From contig NZ_LYST01000055.1 of the NCBI RefSeq assembly GCF_001693755.1, positions 124,001 through 188,000 on the forward strand: DNA of 64,000 nt, given 5' to 3'. The DNA is from Gilliamella sp. wkB171. Its GTDB lineage: Bacteria > Pseudomonadota > Gammaproteobacteria > Enterobacterales > Orbaceae. Below the pieces are notes generated by a model. It worked only from the letters and a program-made list of their open reading frames with translations. It was not told the origin of the DNA and did no database searches. Both the position numbers and the translations under genes were made by a program. Positions 17,135 to 26,321 of the stretch are shown piece by piece (within the stretch, counting starts at the first letter, position 1; each line of letters starts with the position of its first letter).

Positions 17135-17230
17135 TACTTGGCTAATTAAATCAACGTGATTTTTATGACAGGAGTAAAGTATCAATCAGTGGTGTATTAT
17201 TCAGATATAAAATAAGCAGGAGAGCGCATT

Positions 17231-18040
17231 TTGCATATTGATTCGGTGATTAAATTAGATGAACAAGAGTCAGCAACTTTGTACTTTCTCCATAACGTTA
17301 ATACCGAATTTCATCGTCATCCTTGTTTACAATTAACGATATCACTGCACGATATTTTTTTAAGTTTAGAAACAGAAGATAAAAAGTATCGTGAATTTGG
17401 TTTTATTATTCGTTCAAATCTGCCACATAAATTAAATACAACTTGCGCTATCAATTTTTTACTCGAACCCGACGCGCCTTATTTTCATTTGTTGTCACAT
17501 TTTACCGAAAACGATCCTATTTATCGTTTATCGCGTGAAGAAGCCTCAATACTGGCACAATATTTTATAAATACTATTGAAAATAAACAGGTATTCGATA
17601 TCGAGCATATTGTTAATTTATTATATCGCCCTAATACAAGTTGTCTTTGTCGGCAAGATAGTCGAATAGTTAAAGCGACCTCAATAATTTCGTTATTGCC
17701 GGTAAAACAGATATCCTCAAAAGACATTGCTGATAAAATTTATTTATCCGAAAGTCGTTTTTTACATCTATTTCGAGAAAATCTAGGTATCAATTTCCGA
17801 GGCTACCTGTTATGGAAAAGATTGCGTGATGTTATTAACACGCTTGACGCATCGGCAACATTAACAACGTTAGCTAATGATATGGGCTTTGCCGATTCAG
17901 CTCACTTTAGCCGAACTTGTGTTGCAAGTTTCGGATTAAGGCCCTCAGAGCTGAAACGAGCGTTAATTTATAATCAAAAATTGCCAAACAATAAACATGG
18001 TAAACATATTTATTGTTTGCATAAGCCAGCAGAAAAATAA
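17231..18040 (+). CDS. AraC-family transcriptional regulator
   Basis: 269 aa. The C-terminal ~110 residues hold the two AraC helix-turn-helix units (SSKDIADKIYLSESRFLHLF, then LTTLANDMGFADSAHFSRTC and FGLRPSE). The N-terminal half has a His pair (EFHRHP) suggestive of a cupin-like sensor. The start is a TTG at 17231, seven nt after AGGAG; no ATG or GTG fits in the first 200 residues. It may regulate the upstream emrAB or respond to a sugar or antimicrobial; the ligand cannot be read from sequence. It is convergent with treC across 58 bp. Confidence 0.85.
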   Translation: MHIDSVIKLDEQESATLYFLHNVNTEFHRHPCLQLTISLHDIFLSLETEDKKYREFGFIIRSNLPHKLNTTCAINFLLEPDAPYFHLLSHFTENDPIYRLSREEASILAQYFINTIENKQVFDIEHIVNLLYRPNTSCLCRQDSRIVKATSIISLLPVKQISSKDIADKIYLSESRFLHLFRENLGINFRGYLLWKRLRDVINTLDASATLTTLANDMGFADSAHFSRTCVASFGLRPSELKRALIYNQKLPNNKHGKHIYCLHKPAEK

Positions 18041-18098
18041 CTCACCAGACCCAGCTGAACCATTCAATTCTGCGTTAATTTTAGTATGTTAAAAATTG

Positions 18099-19772
18099 CT
18101 AATTATTTTCGTGCAACAAATACGTTGCTTCATAAGGCTGTAATACCATTTCACCTTCGAGCACTGTTTGATTTGAGTAATTACTTAACAACTTTTGCCA
18201 AGAACTATTTTCCAATGCTTTAGGCAATTGCCATTTAACCCTATTTTCGGTCAGATTGGCTATCACAAGTAACGTTTGATTATTCCAATGTCTGACATAG
18301 CACCAACAATCAGCATTATCAGGCGTTAGATCTTGATAGTCACCGAAAATAAAGATCGGGTATGTTTTGCGTAATTTGATTAAAGTTTGATAGCAATAAA
18401 AAATGGAATTAGGATCGTCAAGTGCTGCCTTCACATTGATTTTTGGGTAATTGTTTGCCACCTCAATCCAAGGTTTACCTTGACTAAATCCGGCGTTGAC
18501 GGTGTTGTCCCATTGCATTGGCGTTCGGCTATTGTCCCGTGATTTACTGGCAAGAATCGCTAACATATCAGACTCTGACATACCTTCGGCAATTTTTTCT
18601 TGATAGATGTTAAGACTTTCTACATCTTTATATTGCGAAATATCGGTAAAATAGGGATTGGTCATCCCGATCTCTTCACCTTGATAAAGGTACGGCGTGC
18701 CTTGGAGTCCATAAAGAATCATCGCTAGCATTTTTGCTGATTCGTTGTGGTATTGGTCTTCGTTACCTAAACGTGACACAATGCGAGGTTGATCGTGATT
18801 ACACCAGAAAATCGCATTCCATGCCTTACCGTGCATACCCACTTGCCAATAGCCAAGTATTTTTTTGAGTTCTAGCAAATCAGGCTTAGCCAGCGTCCAT
18901 TTTTCCCCATTTGGATAATCAATCTTTAAATGATGAAAATTAAAGGTCATGGTCAACTCTTTGCCATCCAATGCGGCATATTTTTGACAGTTTTCAAGCG
19001 TAGTGGATGACATTTCGCCCACTGTTTTTAAACCATTAGATTGAAAAGCATCTCGGCTTAACTCTTGCAAAAATTCGTGTATTTTCGGGCCGTCCGTATA
19101 ATATCTTCGCCCGTCACCTTGCACGTCATCCGGAAAGTCTTGCTGTTTAGAGACCAAATTAATCACGTCAAGCCTTAATGCATCGACGCCTTTATCCGCC
19201 CAAAATTGACAGACGTTCTTAATCTCTTGGCGGACGGTTGGATTTTCCCAATTGAGATCGGCTTGCTGCTTTGCAAACAGGTGTAAATAGTATTGTCCTG
19301 ATTGCTCATGCCACTGCCAGGCTTTGCCGCCAAATTTTGATCGCCAATTGTTGGGTTCTGATCCGTCAGCTTTGGCATCTTTCCAAATATAAAACGATCG
19401 AAATGGGCTGGTTTTATCTAAGGCCGATTTAAACCATGGATGCTCTGTTGAAGTATGGTTAAATACCATATCCATCATAATCCGGATATCACGCTCATGC
19501 GCTTGCTTCACCAATAATTCAAAGTCGCCCATCGTGCCATAAGCCGGATCGATATCATAATAATCCGATACATCATAACCATTATCAATTTGCGGAGAGG
19601 GATAAATTGGCGTTAACCAAATCGCACTAATGCCCAGATTTTTCAGATAATCTAATCGACTGATAATGCCTAATAAATCCCCCGTTGAACCCGCACCACT
19701 GGCTTGAAAGCTTTTGGGATAGATTTGATAAATAGTACCGTTTTGCCACCAAGGGATTTCATTCGTATTCAT
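18099..19772 (-). CDS. treC: Trehalose-6-phosphate hydrolase
   Basis: 557 aa, a GH13 alpha-glucosidase close to E. coli TreC (551 aa). It splits cytosolic trehalose 6-phosphate into glucose and glucose 6-phosphate. Visible are WWQNGTIYQIYPKSF at the start, DMVFNHTS, LRLDVINL (nucleophile Asp), TVGEM (acid/base Glu) and FWCNHDQPR (transition-state Asp). It lies downstream of treB with a 74-nt spacer that contains a hairpin. Oligo-1,6-glucosidase is the nearest alternative, excluded by the operon. Confidence 0.95.
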   Translation of the reverse strand: MNTNEIPWWQNGTIYQIYPKSFQASGAGSTGDLLGIISRLDYLKNLGISAIWLTPIYPSPQIDNGYDVSDYYDIDPAYGTMGDFELLVKQAHERDIRIMMDMVFNHTSTEHPWFKSALDKTSPFRSFYIWKDAKADGSEPNNWRSKFGGKAWQWHEQSGQYYLHLFAKQQADLNWENPTVRQEIKNVCQFWADKGVDALRLDVINLVSKQQDFPDDVQGDGRRYYTDGPKIHEFLQELSRDAFQSNGLKTVGEMSSTTLENCQKYAALDGKELTMTFNFHHLKIDYPNGEKWTLAKPDLLELKKILGYWQVGMHGKAWNAIFWCNHDQPRIVSRLGNEDQYHNESAKMLAMILYGLQGTPYLYQGEEIGMTNPYFTDISQYKDVESLNIYQEKIAEGMSESDMLAILASKSRDNSRTPMQWDNTVNAGFSQGKPWIEVANNYPKINVKAALDDPNSIFYCYQTLIKLRKTYPIFIFGDYQDLTPDNADCWCYVRHWNNQTLLVIANLTENRVKWQLPKALENSSWQKLLSNYSNQTVLEGEMVLQPYEATYLLHENN

Positions 19773-19802
19773 TGTTTGCTCTTTTTTTTAATCTGACATG
19801 AA

Positions 19803-19829
19803 TTAACCATTCAATAATCGAATGGTTAA
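19803..19829. promoter_or_regulatory. Hairpin in the treB-treC spacer
   Basis: TTAACCATTC (19803-19812) and GAATGGTTAA (19820-19829) pair across 7 nt. No U-tract follows in the transcribed (minus) direction, so it is more likely an mRNA processing or stabilising hairpin that tunes treC relative to treB than a full terminator. Confidence 0.45.
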
Positions 19830-19846
19830 CGGTTATTAAATCGTGC

Positions 19847-21274
19847 TTAGCGAATATCTAAGGTGCCTTTTTTCAATTTTATTTTATAAACAACTGCTGT
19901 TAAAACAATTGGCACAACTATAGCCACCAACATAGCTAAGGCATAAATTCCCCAATAAATTGGTTTAATCGATAAGATGCCTGGTAATCCGCCGACACCA
20001 ATACCATTAGATAACACACCAAATAGACCACAAACTAAGCCAGCAAAAGCAGCACCGATCATGGCACATAACATCGGGAATTTATAACGTAAATTGATCC
20101 CGTACATAGCTGGTTCAGTCACGCCCAGATAAGCTGATATGGCAGCCGGAACCGACACTTCACGTTCGTTATGTTTTTTACTGACTAAAATAATACCAAC
20201 AACCGCCGAAGCTTGAGCAATATTGGATAAGGCAATAATAGGCCAAATTGGAGTACCCCCCATATTTTGGGTCATCTGCATATCAATGGCCAACGTAGTA
20301 TGGTGAATACCAGTAATTACTAATGGTGAGTATAAGAAGCCAAAAATAGCAGATCCGATAAAGGCATAGTCGCCAGTCATCAAATATCTAACTCCATAGG
20401 CAATACCATTGCCTAACATTCGCCCTAAAGGACCTAATAAAAAATGCGCTAAAAAAACAGCAAGTAGTAGTGATACAATCGGAACAATCACTAAAGTAAG
20501 ATAATCAGGGATAATTTTACGTAATCGCGTTTCGATCCATCCTAGTGCTAAACCGGCAAAAATCGATGGAATCACTTGTGCTTGATAGCCGACTTTTTGG
20601 ATAGTGAACCAGTCAAAATCCCACACTTCAGGTATTTTACTGCCAAGATCGTAAGCATTCATCAATTGTGGTGAAACCAATGTTATGCCTAGAACAATCC
20701 CTAACACAGGCGACCCACCCATTTTTTTCACCGTTGACCAGCAAATCGCCACCGGTAGAAAATGGAAAATTGCTTCACAAGGTAGCCAAAGTATATTGTA
20801 AATAGGTGCTAACCAATGATAAGTTTCAATTAATGGCTTATCATCTATGGTGGGCATATCACCAATAATGTTGCGTAATCCTAATAACAAACCACCTGCA
20901 ATCAAAGCAGGCAGTAAAGGTACAAAAATTTCAGCTAAGTTCGAAATTAATCTTTCAAAAAAAGACATATTTTGTTTAGATGCAGCTTTTGTTTGTTCTT
21001 TTGTTGCTTCAGTTAAATTTAACTGCTGCGTTAATACTTTGTAATAATCATCCACATTCGTGCCAATAATCACTTGAAATTGCCCAGCATTATTAAAGCA
21101 TCCTTTGACAAAGGGTAACGCTTCGATAGCTTGGATATTGGCGGTTTTAGGATCAACCAAAGCAAACCTTAATCGAGTCAAACAGTGGCTAACACTCGCA
21201 ATATTTTGTTTGCCGCCAACAAATTCAATTAATTGCATGATCGATTCTGTTGATATTTTCGAATCTTTAGCCAT
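19847..21274 (-). CDS. treB: PTS trehalose-specific EIIBC component
   Basis: 475 aa (E. coli TreB 473). The N-terminal EIIB domain has the phosphorylated Cys in SVSHCLTRLRF (C31). The EIIC domain with about ten membrane helices follows (LAEIFVPLLPALIAGGLLLG, GITEPAMYG-type VTEPAMYGINL). It imports trehalose with phosphorylation to trehalose 6-phosphate; EIIA must come from elsewhere (Crr in E. coli). AAAGGAG precedes the ATG. The promoter region carries a TreR-like palindrome and a CRP site. Confidence 0.95.
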   Translation of the reverse strand: MAKDSKISTESIMQLIEFVGGKQNIASVSHCLTRLRFALVDPKTANIQAIEALPFVKGCFNNAGQFQVIIGTNVDDYYKVLTQQLNLTEATKEQTKAASKQNMSFFERLISNLAEIFVPLLPALIAGGLLLGLRNIIGDMPTIDDKPLIETYHWLAPIYNILWLPCEAIFHFLPVAICWSTVKKMGGSPVLGIVLGITLVSPQLMNAYDLGSKIPEVWDFDWFTIQKVGYQAQVIPSIFAGLALGWIETRLRKIIPDYLTLVIVPIVSLLLAVFLAHFLLGPLGRMLGNGIAYGVRYLMTGDYAFIGSAIFGFLYSPLVITGIHHTTLAIDMQMTQNMGGTPIWPIIALSNIAQASAVVGIILVSKKHNEREVSVPAAISAYLGVTEPAMYGINLRYKFPMLCAMIGAAFAGLVCGLFGVLSNGIGVGGLPGILSIKPIYWGIYALAMLVAIVVPIVLTAVVYKIKLKKGTLDIR

Positions 21275-21332
21275 CGCAAGTCTCCTTTCAATTAGTACTT
21301 TCGCTGTTTTATCACATCAATAATTTGGCTAT

Positions 21333-21340
21333 TTTATATA
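21333..21340 (-). promoter_or_regulatory. Candidate -10 box of the treBC promoter
   Basis: On the minus strand TATATAAA at 21340-21333, with a TTGAAT about 19 nt upstream as a weak -35. The likely start site lies near 21327, putting the CRP site about 74 bp upstream, a class I activation distance. Confidence 0.45.
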
Positions 21341-21376
21341 GGGAAGTAGCATAAATTGAATTCAATAAATAATAAA

Positions 21377-21390
21377 TGGGAACGTTCCCA
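21377..21390. promoter_or_regulatory. LacI-type operator, probably TreR
   Basis: Perfect palindrome TGGGAACGTTCCCA, the CG-centred type bound by LacI-family repressors and like the known tre operators. It lies between treR and treB, upstream of the treB promoter. Confidence 0.75.
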
Positions 21391-21393
21391 AAT

Positions 21394-21409
21394 TGTGATT
21401 CAATTCACA
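21394..21409. promoter_or_regulatory. CRP-cAMP binding site
   Basis: TGTGA, six bases, TCACA: a perfect match to the CRP core, with the palindrome extending to AATTGTGA / TCACAATT (21391-21398 and 21405-21412). It supports catabolite control of trehalose uptake. Confidence 0.78.
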
Positions 21410-21439
21410 ATTTTTAGTGTATAATTCGAATTTGATTAA

Positions 21440-22405
21440 TTATTGATTCGTTAATTGGCAAGGAACCGTAATAGTTCTACCGGTAATTTTACCTTGTAAC
21501 ATATTAAGTAACTCTCGAGCAGCATAAATACCTGCCTTATCAAAGCCTAGTTCTATAACGACAGTTTGTGGAAACAGAAAAGTAAGCAGTTCGCTATGAC
21601 CAACGCTAGCCACAACGATATGATTGAGTTTTTTTTCACTTAAATATTTATTCAGTCCTAATGCGATAGCATCGGTGGCACAAATGATAGCCGAAGGTGA
21701 ATGCTTTAAAACTGATTCAGCAAGGTTATAGCCAGAACGGTAACTTAATTTGCCTAAGTAGGCATTAGGTATGGTGTGATGTGCTAAGCAACAATCTTGA
21801 TAGGCTTGATATCGCAGTGCGCCAGTTGTTTGATCTTGCTGATCTACGCCAATATAAGCAATATTTTGATGTTTTTTATTTTGGTGTAGATAGTTAAATA
21901 AATTTGTTACCGCCCCAACATCATCATAACAAACGCAAGTATATTCGGAAAATGATCTTGCCAATATCACACACCTATTTTTCCAGTCAGATAATAAAGA
22001 TTTATCAAGTCCGGTAAAAGCAAATATCACCACCGCATCCGCTTGCTTCTCTTTTAACATTGCTAGGTGTTCTTGCACCTTATCAACCTTAAATTGGCTT
22101 TCCATGATGATAGGATCGTAACCACGTTGGTAAAAAATAGGTAACATTGAGCGCACCGCTTGATTTTCAGACATCGAATCAAGGCGAGTTACAATAATGC
22201 CGATCACTTTATTACCATAACCACGCATTGCCCTGGCTGATTTAGATGGGGTAAATTGATACTGCTCAATTATCGCCATGACTTTATTACGCGTCACTTC
22301 TTTCACCATAGGATCGTGATTAATCACTCTAGAAACAGTGGATTTACTTACCCCACAAAGTTTGGCAATATCTTTAATGGTTAAGTTATTGGAAGACTCG
22401 CGCAT
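21440..22405 (-). CDS. treR: LacI-family trehalose operon repressor
   Basis: 321 aa (E. coli TreR 315). The N-terminal LacI HTH reads LTIKDIAKLCGVSKSTVSRVIN. The hinge and a periplasmic-binding-like effector domain follow (GNKVIGIIVTRLDSMSENQA, ALRYQAYQDCC, ICATDAIALGLNKYL). E. coli TreR binds trehalose 6-phosphate as inducer. The gene lies directly upstream of treB on the same strand, and the LacI-type palindrome sits between them. The last residues of the gene are 31 bp from the CRP site. Confidence 0.93.
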   Translation of the reverse strand: MRESSNNLTIKDIAKLCGVSKSTVSRVINHDPMVKEVTRNKVMAIIEQYQFTPSKSARAMRGYGNKVIGIIVTRLDSMSENQAVRSMLPIFYQRGYDPIIMESQFKVDKVQEHLAMLKEKQADAVVIFAFTGLDKSLLSDWKNRCVILARSFSEYTCVCYDDVGAVTNLFNYLHQNKKHQNIAYIGVDQQDQTTGALRYQAYQDCCLAHHTIPNAYLGKLSYRSGYNLAESVLKHSPSAIICATDAIALGLNKYLSEKKLNHIVVASVGHSELLTFLFPQTVVIELGFDKAGIYAARELLNMLQGKITGRTITVPCQLTNQ

Positions 22406-22666
22406 AGTTAGTTCAGTGAATAAAAATCAGTTAAATCATAGTAATATAGTTTAAGGGAAATTGCGATATTCATATTGCATGACTCACTTTTCTTTTGAGC
22501 AAAAAATAGTATCTTTTGATGCAAAAAAAGCCATAATACTGTTGATGAAAAACGTTAATGTTTTTACAAAAAATACTTTTATCAAAAGCCAGCAATATGT
22601 TATTTAGTTGTTAAATAAATTTAATTGGATATTAAAGAATTTTAATCGTTATTTTATAAGGAACAT

Positions 22667-23200
22667 ATGAAAACACGCTATAAGATTTTCGGTGGTATAG
22701 TGCTTATGTTGGGCTTACAAGGTTTGGCATTGGCTAACCCAAAAGCAGCCACCGTTGAAGATGAATTTAAAGCTGCTTTATTCTGCCAAACTGAAGCTTT
22801 TGATGCGCGCGATGCCAAAACGGTAGCGCGACTTGGTGAACACAGTATTAAAGTTAAAAATTTGGAAGAAGACGGGCTGATTAATCAGGAATTTCATTTT
22901 GCCACACCGCTTAACATTGATAATGTTACAGTATCTGTTGTGCGTTATCTTGGTGATAGTGGGTCTTATTTTTTTGCTGTCGCTAGAGGGGATATGAATA
23001 ATTTTGCTCAATCGATTGGGGCAAAGCCAATTCCTGATGAATTGAAACAAACGCTTTCTTGGGGCAATATCAATCAATATTATAAATATACAGCCCCTGT
23101 GACTACTGATAATCCTTATCCAAAAACTATTCTTATTGGTCGTGATCAAGACGCTAAAACCGGTGAATTTTATTTTGGTTGTCTGGAAGTGGATAACTAA
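22667..23200 (+). CDS. Small secreted protein of unknown function
   Basis: 177 aa with a clear Sec signal peptide (basic MKTRYK, hydrophobic core, LALANP cleavage region near residue 23). The mature part has two Cys (FCQTEAF, YFGCLEV) that could form a disulfide in the periplasm. I do not recognise a family. AAGGAAC precedes the ATG. A strong hairpin follows the stop, so it is a single-gene transcript. It is divergent from treR across 261 bp in which I see nothing specific. Confidence 0.75.
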   Translation: MKTRYKIFGGIVLMLGLQGLALANPKAATVEDEFKAALFCQTEAFDARDAKTVARLGEHSIKVKNLEEDGLINQEFHFATPLNIDNVTVSVVRYLGDSGSYFFAVARGDMNNFAQSIGAKPIPDELKQTLSWGNINQYYKYTAPVTTDNPYPKTILIGRDQDAKTGEFYFGCLEVDN

Positions 23201-23213
23201 CTGTATTTGATTG

Positions 23214-23241
23214 AAGAATGGTAAGTGGTTTACCATTCTTT
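23214..23241. terminator. Intrinsic terminator after the secreted protein gene
   Basis: An 11-bp perfect stem (arms 23214-23224 and 23230-23240, AAGAATGGTAA against TTACCATTCTT) with a 5-nt loop and a T-rich tail. It begins 14 nt after the stop. Confidence 0.75.
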
Positions 23242-23293
23242 CTGGTTTTAATTGTGCGTTTTTAGTTATGTCTACATGGTTGATTTGTAATTA

Positions 23294-23626
23294 TTATTGC
23301 TGACTATTTTTTGATTTATACGCTTGTCCCCAATCTAACATCGCATCATGTACTTGTTTTAAACTTTGCCCGACTTCGGTAAGAGTATATTCAACTTTAG
23401 GGGGAACCTCTGCATAGACTTTACGATGAATAAGACCACTTTTTTCCATTGCTCTTAAATGTTGAGTTAACACTTTTTGTGATATGCCATTTAGTGATTT
23501 TTTCAATTCGCCAAAACGTTTAGTGCCGGTCAGTAAGTCGCGGATAATCAGAACTTTCCATTTATCACCCATTAACATTAATGTGGTTTCAACAGGGCAA
23601 GGTGGTAAGTTGTCAATGGTTAACAT
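23294..23626 (-). CDS. HxlR-family transcriptional regulator
   Basis: 110 aa, a single winged-helix domain with the HxlR pattern: CPVETTLMLMGDKWKVLIIR, RFGELKKSLNGISQKVLTQH, LRAMEKSGLIHRKVY and the wing VPPKVEYTLTEVG. These dimeric regulators sense redox or reactive compounds, often through the N-terminal Cys seen here (PPCPVE). It is divergent from an NAD(P)-binding reductase gene, the usual target of such regulators. Confidence 0.93.
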   Translation of the reverse strand: MLTIDNLPPCPVETTLMLMGDKWKVLIIRDLLTGTKRFGELKKSLNGISQKVLTQHLRAMEKSGLIHRKVYAEVPPKVEYTLTEVGQSLKQVHDAMLDWGQAYKSKNSQQ

Positions 23627-23675
23627 GTCAATAATTCCTTTAAATTCAACAATAGTTACAAATTGGATACTATAT

Positions 23676-23687
23676 TACTACTTAGTA
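23676..23687. promoter_or_regulatory. Possible HxlR operator
   Basis: TACTA, two bases, TAGTA in the divergent spacer between the HxlR gene and the reductase gene. The TACT/AGTA arms are like those in known HxlR-type sites. Short and AT-rich, so it could be chance. Confidence 0.35.
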
Positions 23688-23811
23688 CCTACTTTACAAT
23701 AGAAACTTTGAATATTAATCTAAAGACAATGTTTTGGCCATAGATGCTCAGTAAATTAAGCATTAACCAAAATTTAAAATATTTTATTTAGATAAGAAAA
23801 AGGAGTGGATA

Positions 23812-24447
23812 ATGAAAATTGCAGTTATTGGTGCTAATGGTAAATCAGGTAGTTTAATTGTTAAAGAGGCGCTATCGCGTGGACATGATGTTACCGCCAT
23901 TGTACGTAAAGCTGATGCGAAAGTTGATCCTAAAGCAAACGTGCTAGTTAAAGATCTTTTTCAACTTACATATGACGATTTGAAACCTTTTGATGTCATT
24001 ATTGATGCGTTCGCGGCGTGGACGCCCGAAACCCTTCCACAACATCAAACTAGCTTAAAACATTTAACTGATATTTTAAGTGGTAAACCTAATCGCTTGT
24101 TAGTTGTTGGTGGAGCGGGAAGCTTGTACGTAAATCCAGAACAAACAGTTCGTTTAGTTGATACACCTCAATTCCCTGACGAGTTTAAACCACTAGCCAA
24201 TAATATGGCTAAAGGCCTTGATCAATTGAAAAAATGCAATGACGTACAATGGACCTATTTAAGTCCAGCCATTGAGTTTATCGCTGATGGACCAAGAACC
24301 GGTCATTATACCTCTGGCGGTGAGCAAGTTTTATTCAATAGTAACGGTAAAAGCCACGTTAGCTATGCCGATTATGCAATTGCTATGATCGACGAAGCTG
24401 AACATGCTAAACATATTAAACAACGTTTTACTATTGTTACTGAGTAA
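23812..24447 (+). CDS. NAD(P)-binding atypical short-chain reductase
   Basis: 211 aa with an N-terminal Rossmann motif IGANGKSGSLIVKEAL, the TGxxGxxG-type variant of NAD(P)H-binding atypical SDRs (NmrA/YwnB-like). The Tyr of the classic YxxxK is not evident. LLVVGGAGSLYV and YLSPAIEF are typical internal motifs. It probably reduces a small electrophile or acts as a redox sensor; the substrate is unknown. AAGGAG precedes the ATG, and the divergent HxlR regulator suggests induction by stress. Confidence 0.85.
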   Translation: MKIAVIGANGKSGSLIVKEALSRGHDVTAIVRKADAKVDPKANVLVKDLFQLTYDDLKPFDVIIDAFAAWTPETLPQHQTSLKHLTDILSGKPNRLLVVGGAGSLYVNPEQTVRLVDTPQFPDEFKPLANNMAKGLDQLKKCNDVQWTYLSPAIEFIADGPRTGHYTSGGEQVLFNSNGKSHVSYADYAIAMIDEAEHAKHIKQRFTIVTE

Positions 24448-24907
24448 TCTTTAGACATCACCTTACATTAAGCTGTTTTAATTAATGTAAGGTAGTTAAA
24501 ACTGATCACCTTTCCCCCCAATAAACCACTCTATTTATCAACTAATAATAACCATTTTTATCGTATTTGATTGATTAGCTGTTTATTAATCATTTACAGA
24601 TAAATTTAGGAAAATAGGATAAGTGAATACTCGAATTCGTTTAGTACTTATATGGTTTATTGGATAAATGTATGTGTTAGATGTTAGTTGCTTAACCTAA
24701 TGCACCATAATGTTTAAAAACAGTCTGCAATAATTATAAAGTGGATCATTTTGGTGCGTAAAGATCAAATAAGTAGCAATGATACGTGGTTTTTGGCTTG
24801 GTATGTTTTTTGCACAAAAATGTAGTAATGAACGGTAATAATGAATAAGATGAAGAATAAGCGTTATTACAAGTATATTTTTTACTAATCATTTTTGGAA
24901 AATTATT
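24448..24907. other. 460-bp spacer before allB
   Basis: AT-rich. It contains a 12-bp stem hairpin (24460-24493) just after the reductase gene. The remaining 400 bp must hold the allB promoter and regulator sites, but I find no convincing box or palindrome, and no open frame of note. Confidence 0.6.
24460..24493. terminator. Long hairpin after the reductase gene
   Basis: ACCTTACATTAA (24460-24471) pairs perfectly with TTAATGTAAGGT (24482-24493) over a 10-nt loop. No T-run follows, so it may be a weak or Rho-assisted terminator or an mRNA-protecting stem. Confidence 0.5.
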
Positions 24908-26275
24908 ATGCAGTATGATCGAATTATAAAAAATGGTATTGTCATTTTAGAATCTGGTGAAGTCCGTACTGATATTGCCATTAAAAATGGCAAAATTGCA
25001 GCCATTGCTCCAGATCTAAATGGTGCACATGAAGTTATTGATGCTCAAGGTTTAATTGTTAGCCCAGGTATGGTTGATGTACATGTACATATAAGCGAAC
25101 CTGGCGGTATTCGTTGTGAGTGGGAAGGTTATGTCACTGGCACCAAAGCTTGTGCTAAAGGAGGCGTGACAACCTTTGTTGAAATGCCACTTAACCAACT
25201 GCCAGCAACCACTTGTGGTGATACACTTCGACAAAAATACGCTGCCGGCGAAGGCAAACTCTATGTTGATGTCGCCTCATTTGGGGGATTAGTTCCTTAT
25301 AACCTCACTAATGGTGGCATTGAACAACAAGTTAAAGAGGGGGTAACCGCATTTAAATGCTTTATGGCAACGTGTGGCGATCCTACTTTAGAGGGCGATT
25401 TTGCAAACGTTAATGACTATGCACTTTGGGAGGGCATGCGTCAAATTGCTAAAACCGGTAAATTACTGGCTATACATGCTGAAAACGCCGCCATTACCGA
25501 CATGTTAGGTAAGCAAGCTAAAGAACGAGGTGAAACGCGCGTTTCACAGTATGTGGCAACCCGCCCTATTTTTACAGAAGTAGAAGCAATTCGCCGAGCA
25601 ATCTTTTTTGCTAAACAAACGGGTTGCCGTATTCATATTTGTCATGTGGCGTGCCCCGAAGGTGTTGAAGAGGTGATAAAAGCGCGCCAAGAAGGGGTTG
25701 ATGTCACTTGTGAAACCTGTATCCATTATCTCTATTTTACCACTGATGAACTTGATGCAATTGGACCTTTAGCAAAATGTTCACCCCCTATTCGTGATAA
25801 ACAGGCCCAAGATGGATTATGGAAATATCTATTTTCTGGTCACATTATTACCGCCGTATCTGACCATTCTCCTTGTACTTATGAAATGAAAAATAAAACT
25901 AATGCATTTGATGCATGGGGTGGAATTTCGGGTGTACAAAATAATGTCGATATTTTCTTCGATGAAGCGGTGCAAAAACGTGGTATGTCATTAAAACAGT
26001 TTGCCGATATCATCGCTAAAAATCCTGCTGAGCGTTATAACTTACCCACTAAAGGTTCAATTCAGATTGGCAAAGATGCGGATATTATCTTCATCAAACC
26101 GCAATCAAGTTATGTGGTGAGAGCAGAAGATCTTGAATATCGTAACAAATTTAGTCCTTATGTTGGACGACAAATTAACGCACAAGTGGTACGTACGTTA
26201 TTACGCGGTGAAACAGTTTACAATTTGACTACGGGTATTGAATCGACACCAAAAGGATCATTTATTCGTCGTTAG
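24908..26275 (+). CDS. allB: Allantoinase
   Basis: 455 aa, close in length and sequence to E. coli AllB (453). It opens the hydantoin ring of allantoin to allantoate in the cytosol. Metal ligands are visible: HVH (H59, H61), the carbamylated Lys in AFKCFMATCGD, AIHAEN, HICHVAC and SDHSPC. EMPLNQLPATT, TRPIFTEVEAIRR-like ATRPIFTEVEAIRRAI and CSPPIRD are allantoinase-specific. It is followed 46 nt later by an allantoin permease gene. A general dihydropyrimidinase is less likely given these motifs. Confidence 0.93.
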   Translation: MQYDRIIKNGIVILESGEVRTDIAIKNGKIAAIAPDLNGAHEVIDAQGLIVSPGMVDVHVHISEPGGIRCEWEGYVTGTKACAKGGVTTFVEMPLNQLPATTCGDTLRQKYAAGEGKLYVDVASFGGLVPYNLTNGGIEQQVKEGVTAFKCFMATCGDPTLEGDFANVNDYALWEGMRQIAKTGKLLAIHAENAAITDMLGKQAKERGETRVSQYVATRPIFTEVEAIRRAIFFAKQTGCRIHICHVACPEGVEEVIKARQEGVDVTCETCIHYLYFTTDELDAIGPLAKCSPPIRDKQAQDGLWKYLFSGHIITAVSDHSPCTYEMKNKTNAFDAWGGISGVQNNVDIFFDEAVQKRGMSLKQFADIIAKNPAERYNLPTKGSIQIGKDADIIFIKPQSSYVVRAEDLEYRNKFSPYVGRQINAQVVRTLLRGETVYNLTTGIESTPKGSFIRR

Positions 26276-26321
26276 TTTGAATATAGCGGCGTTAAAAAGT
26301 TAAGTACGAAAGGAATAGGTA

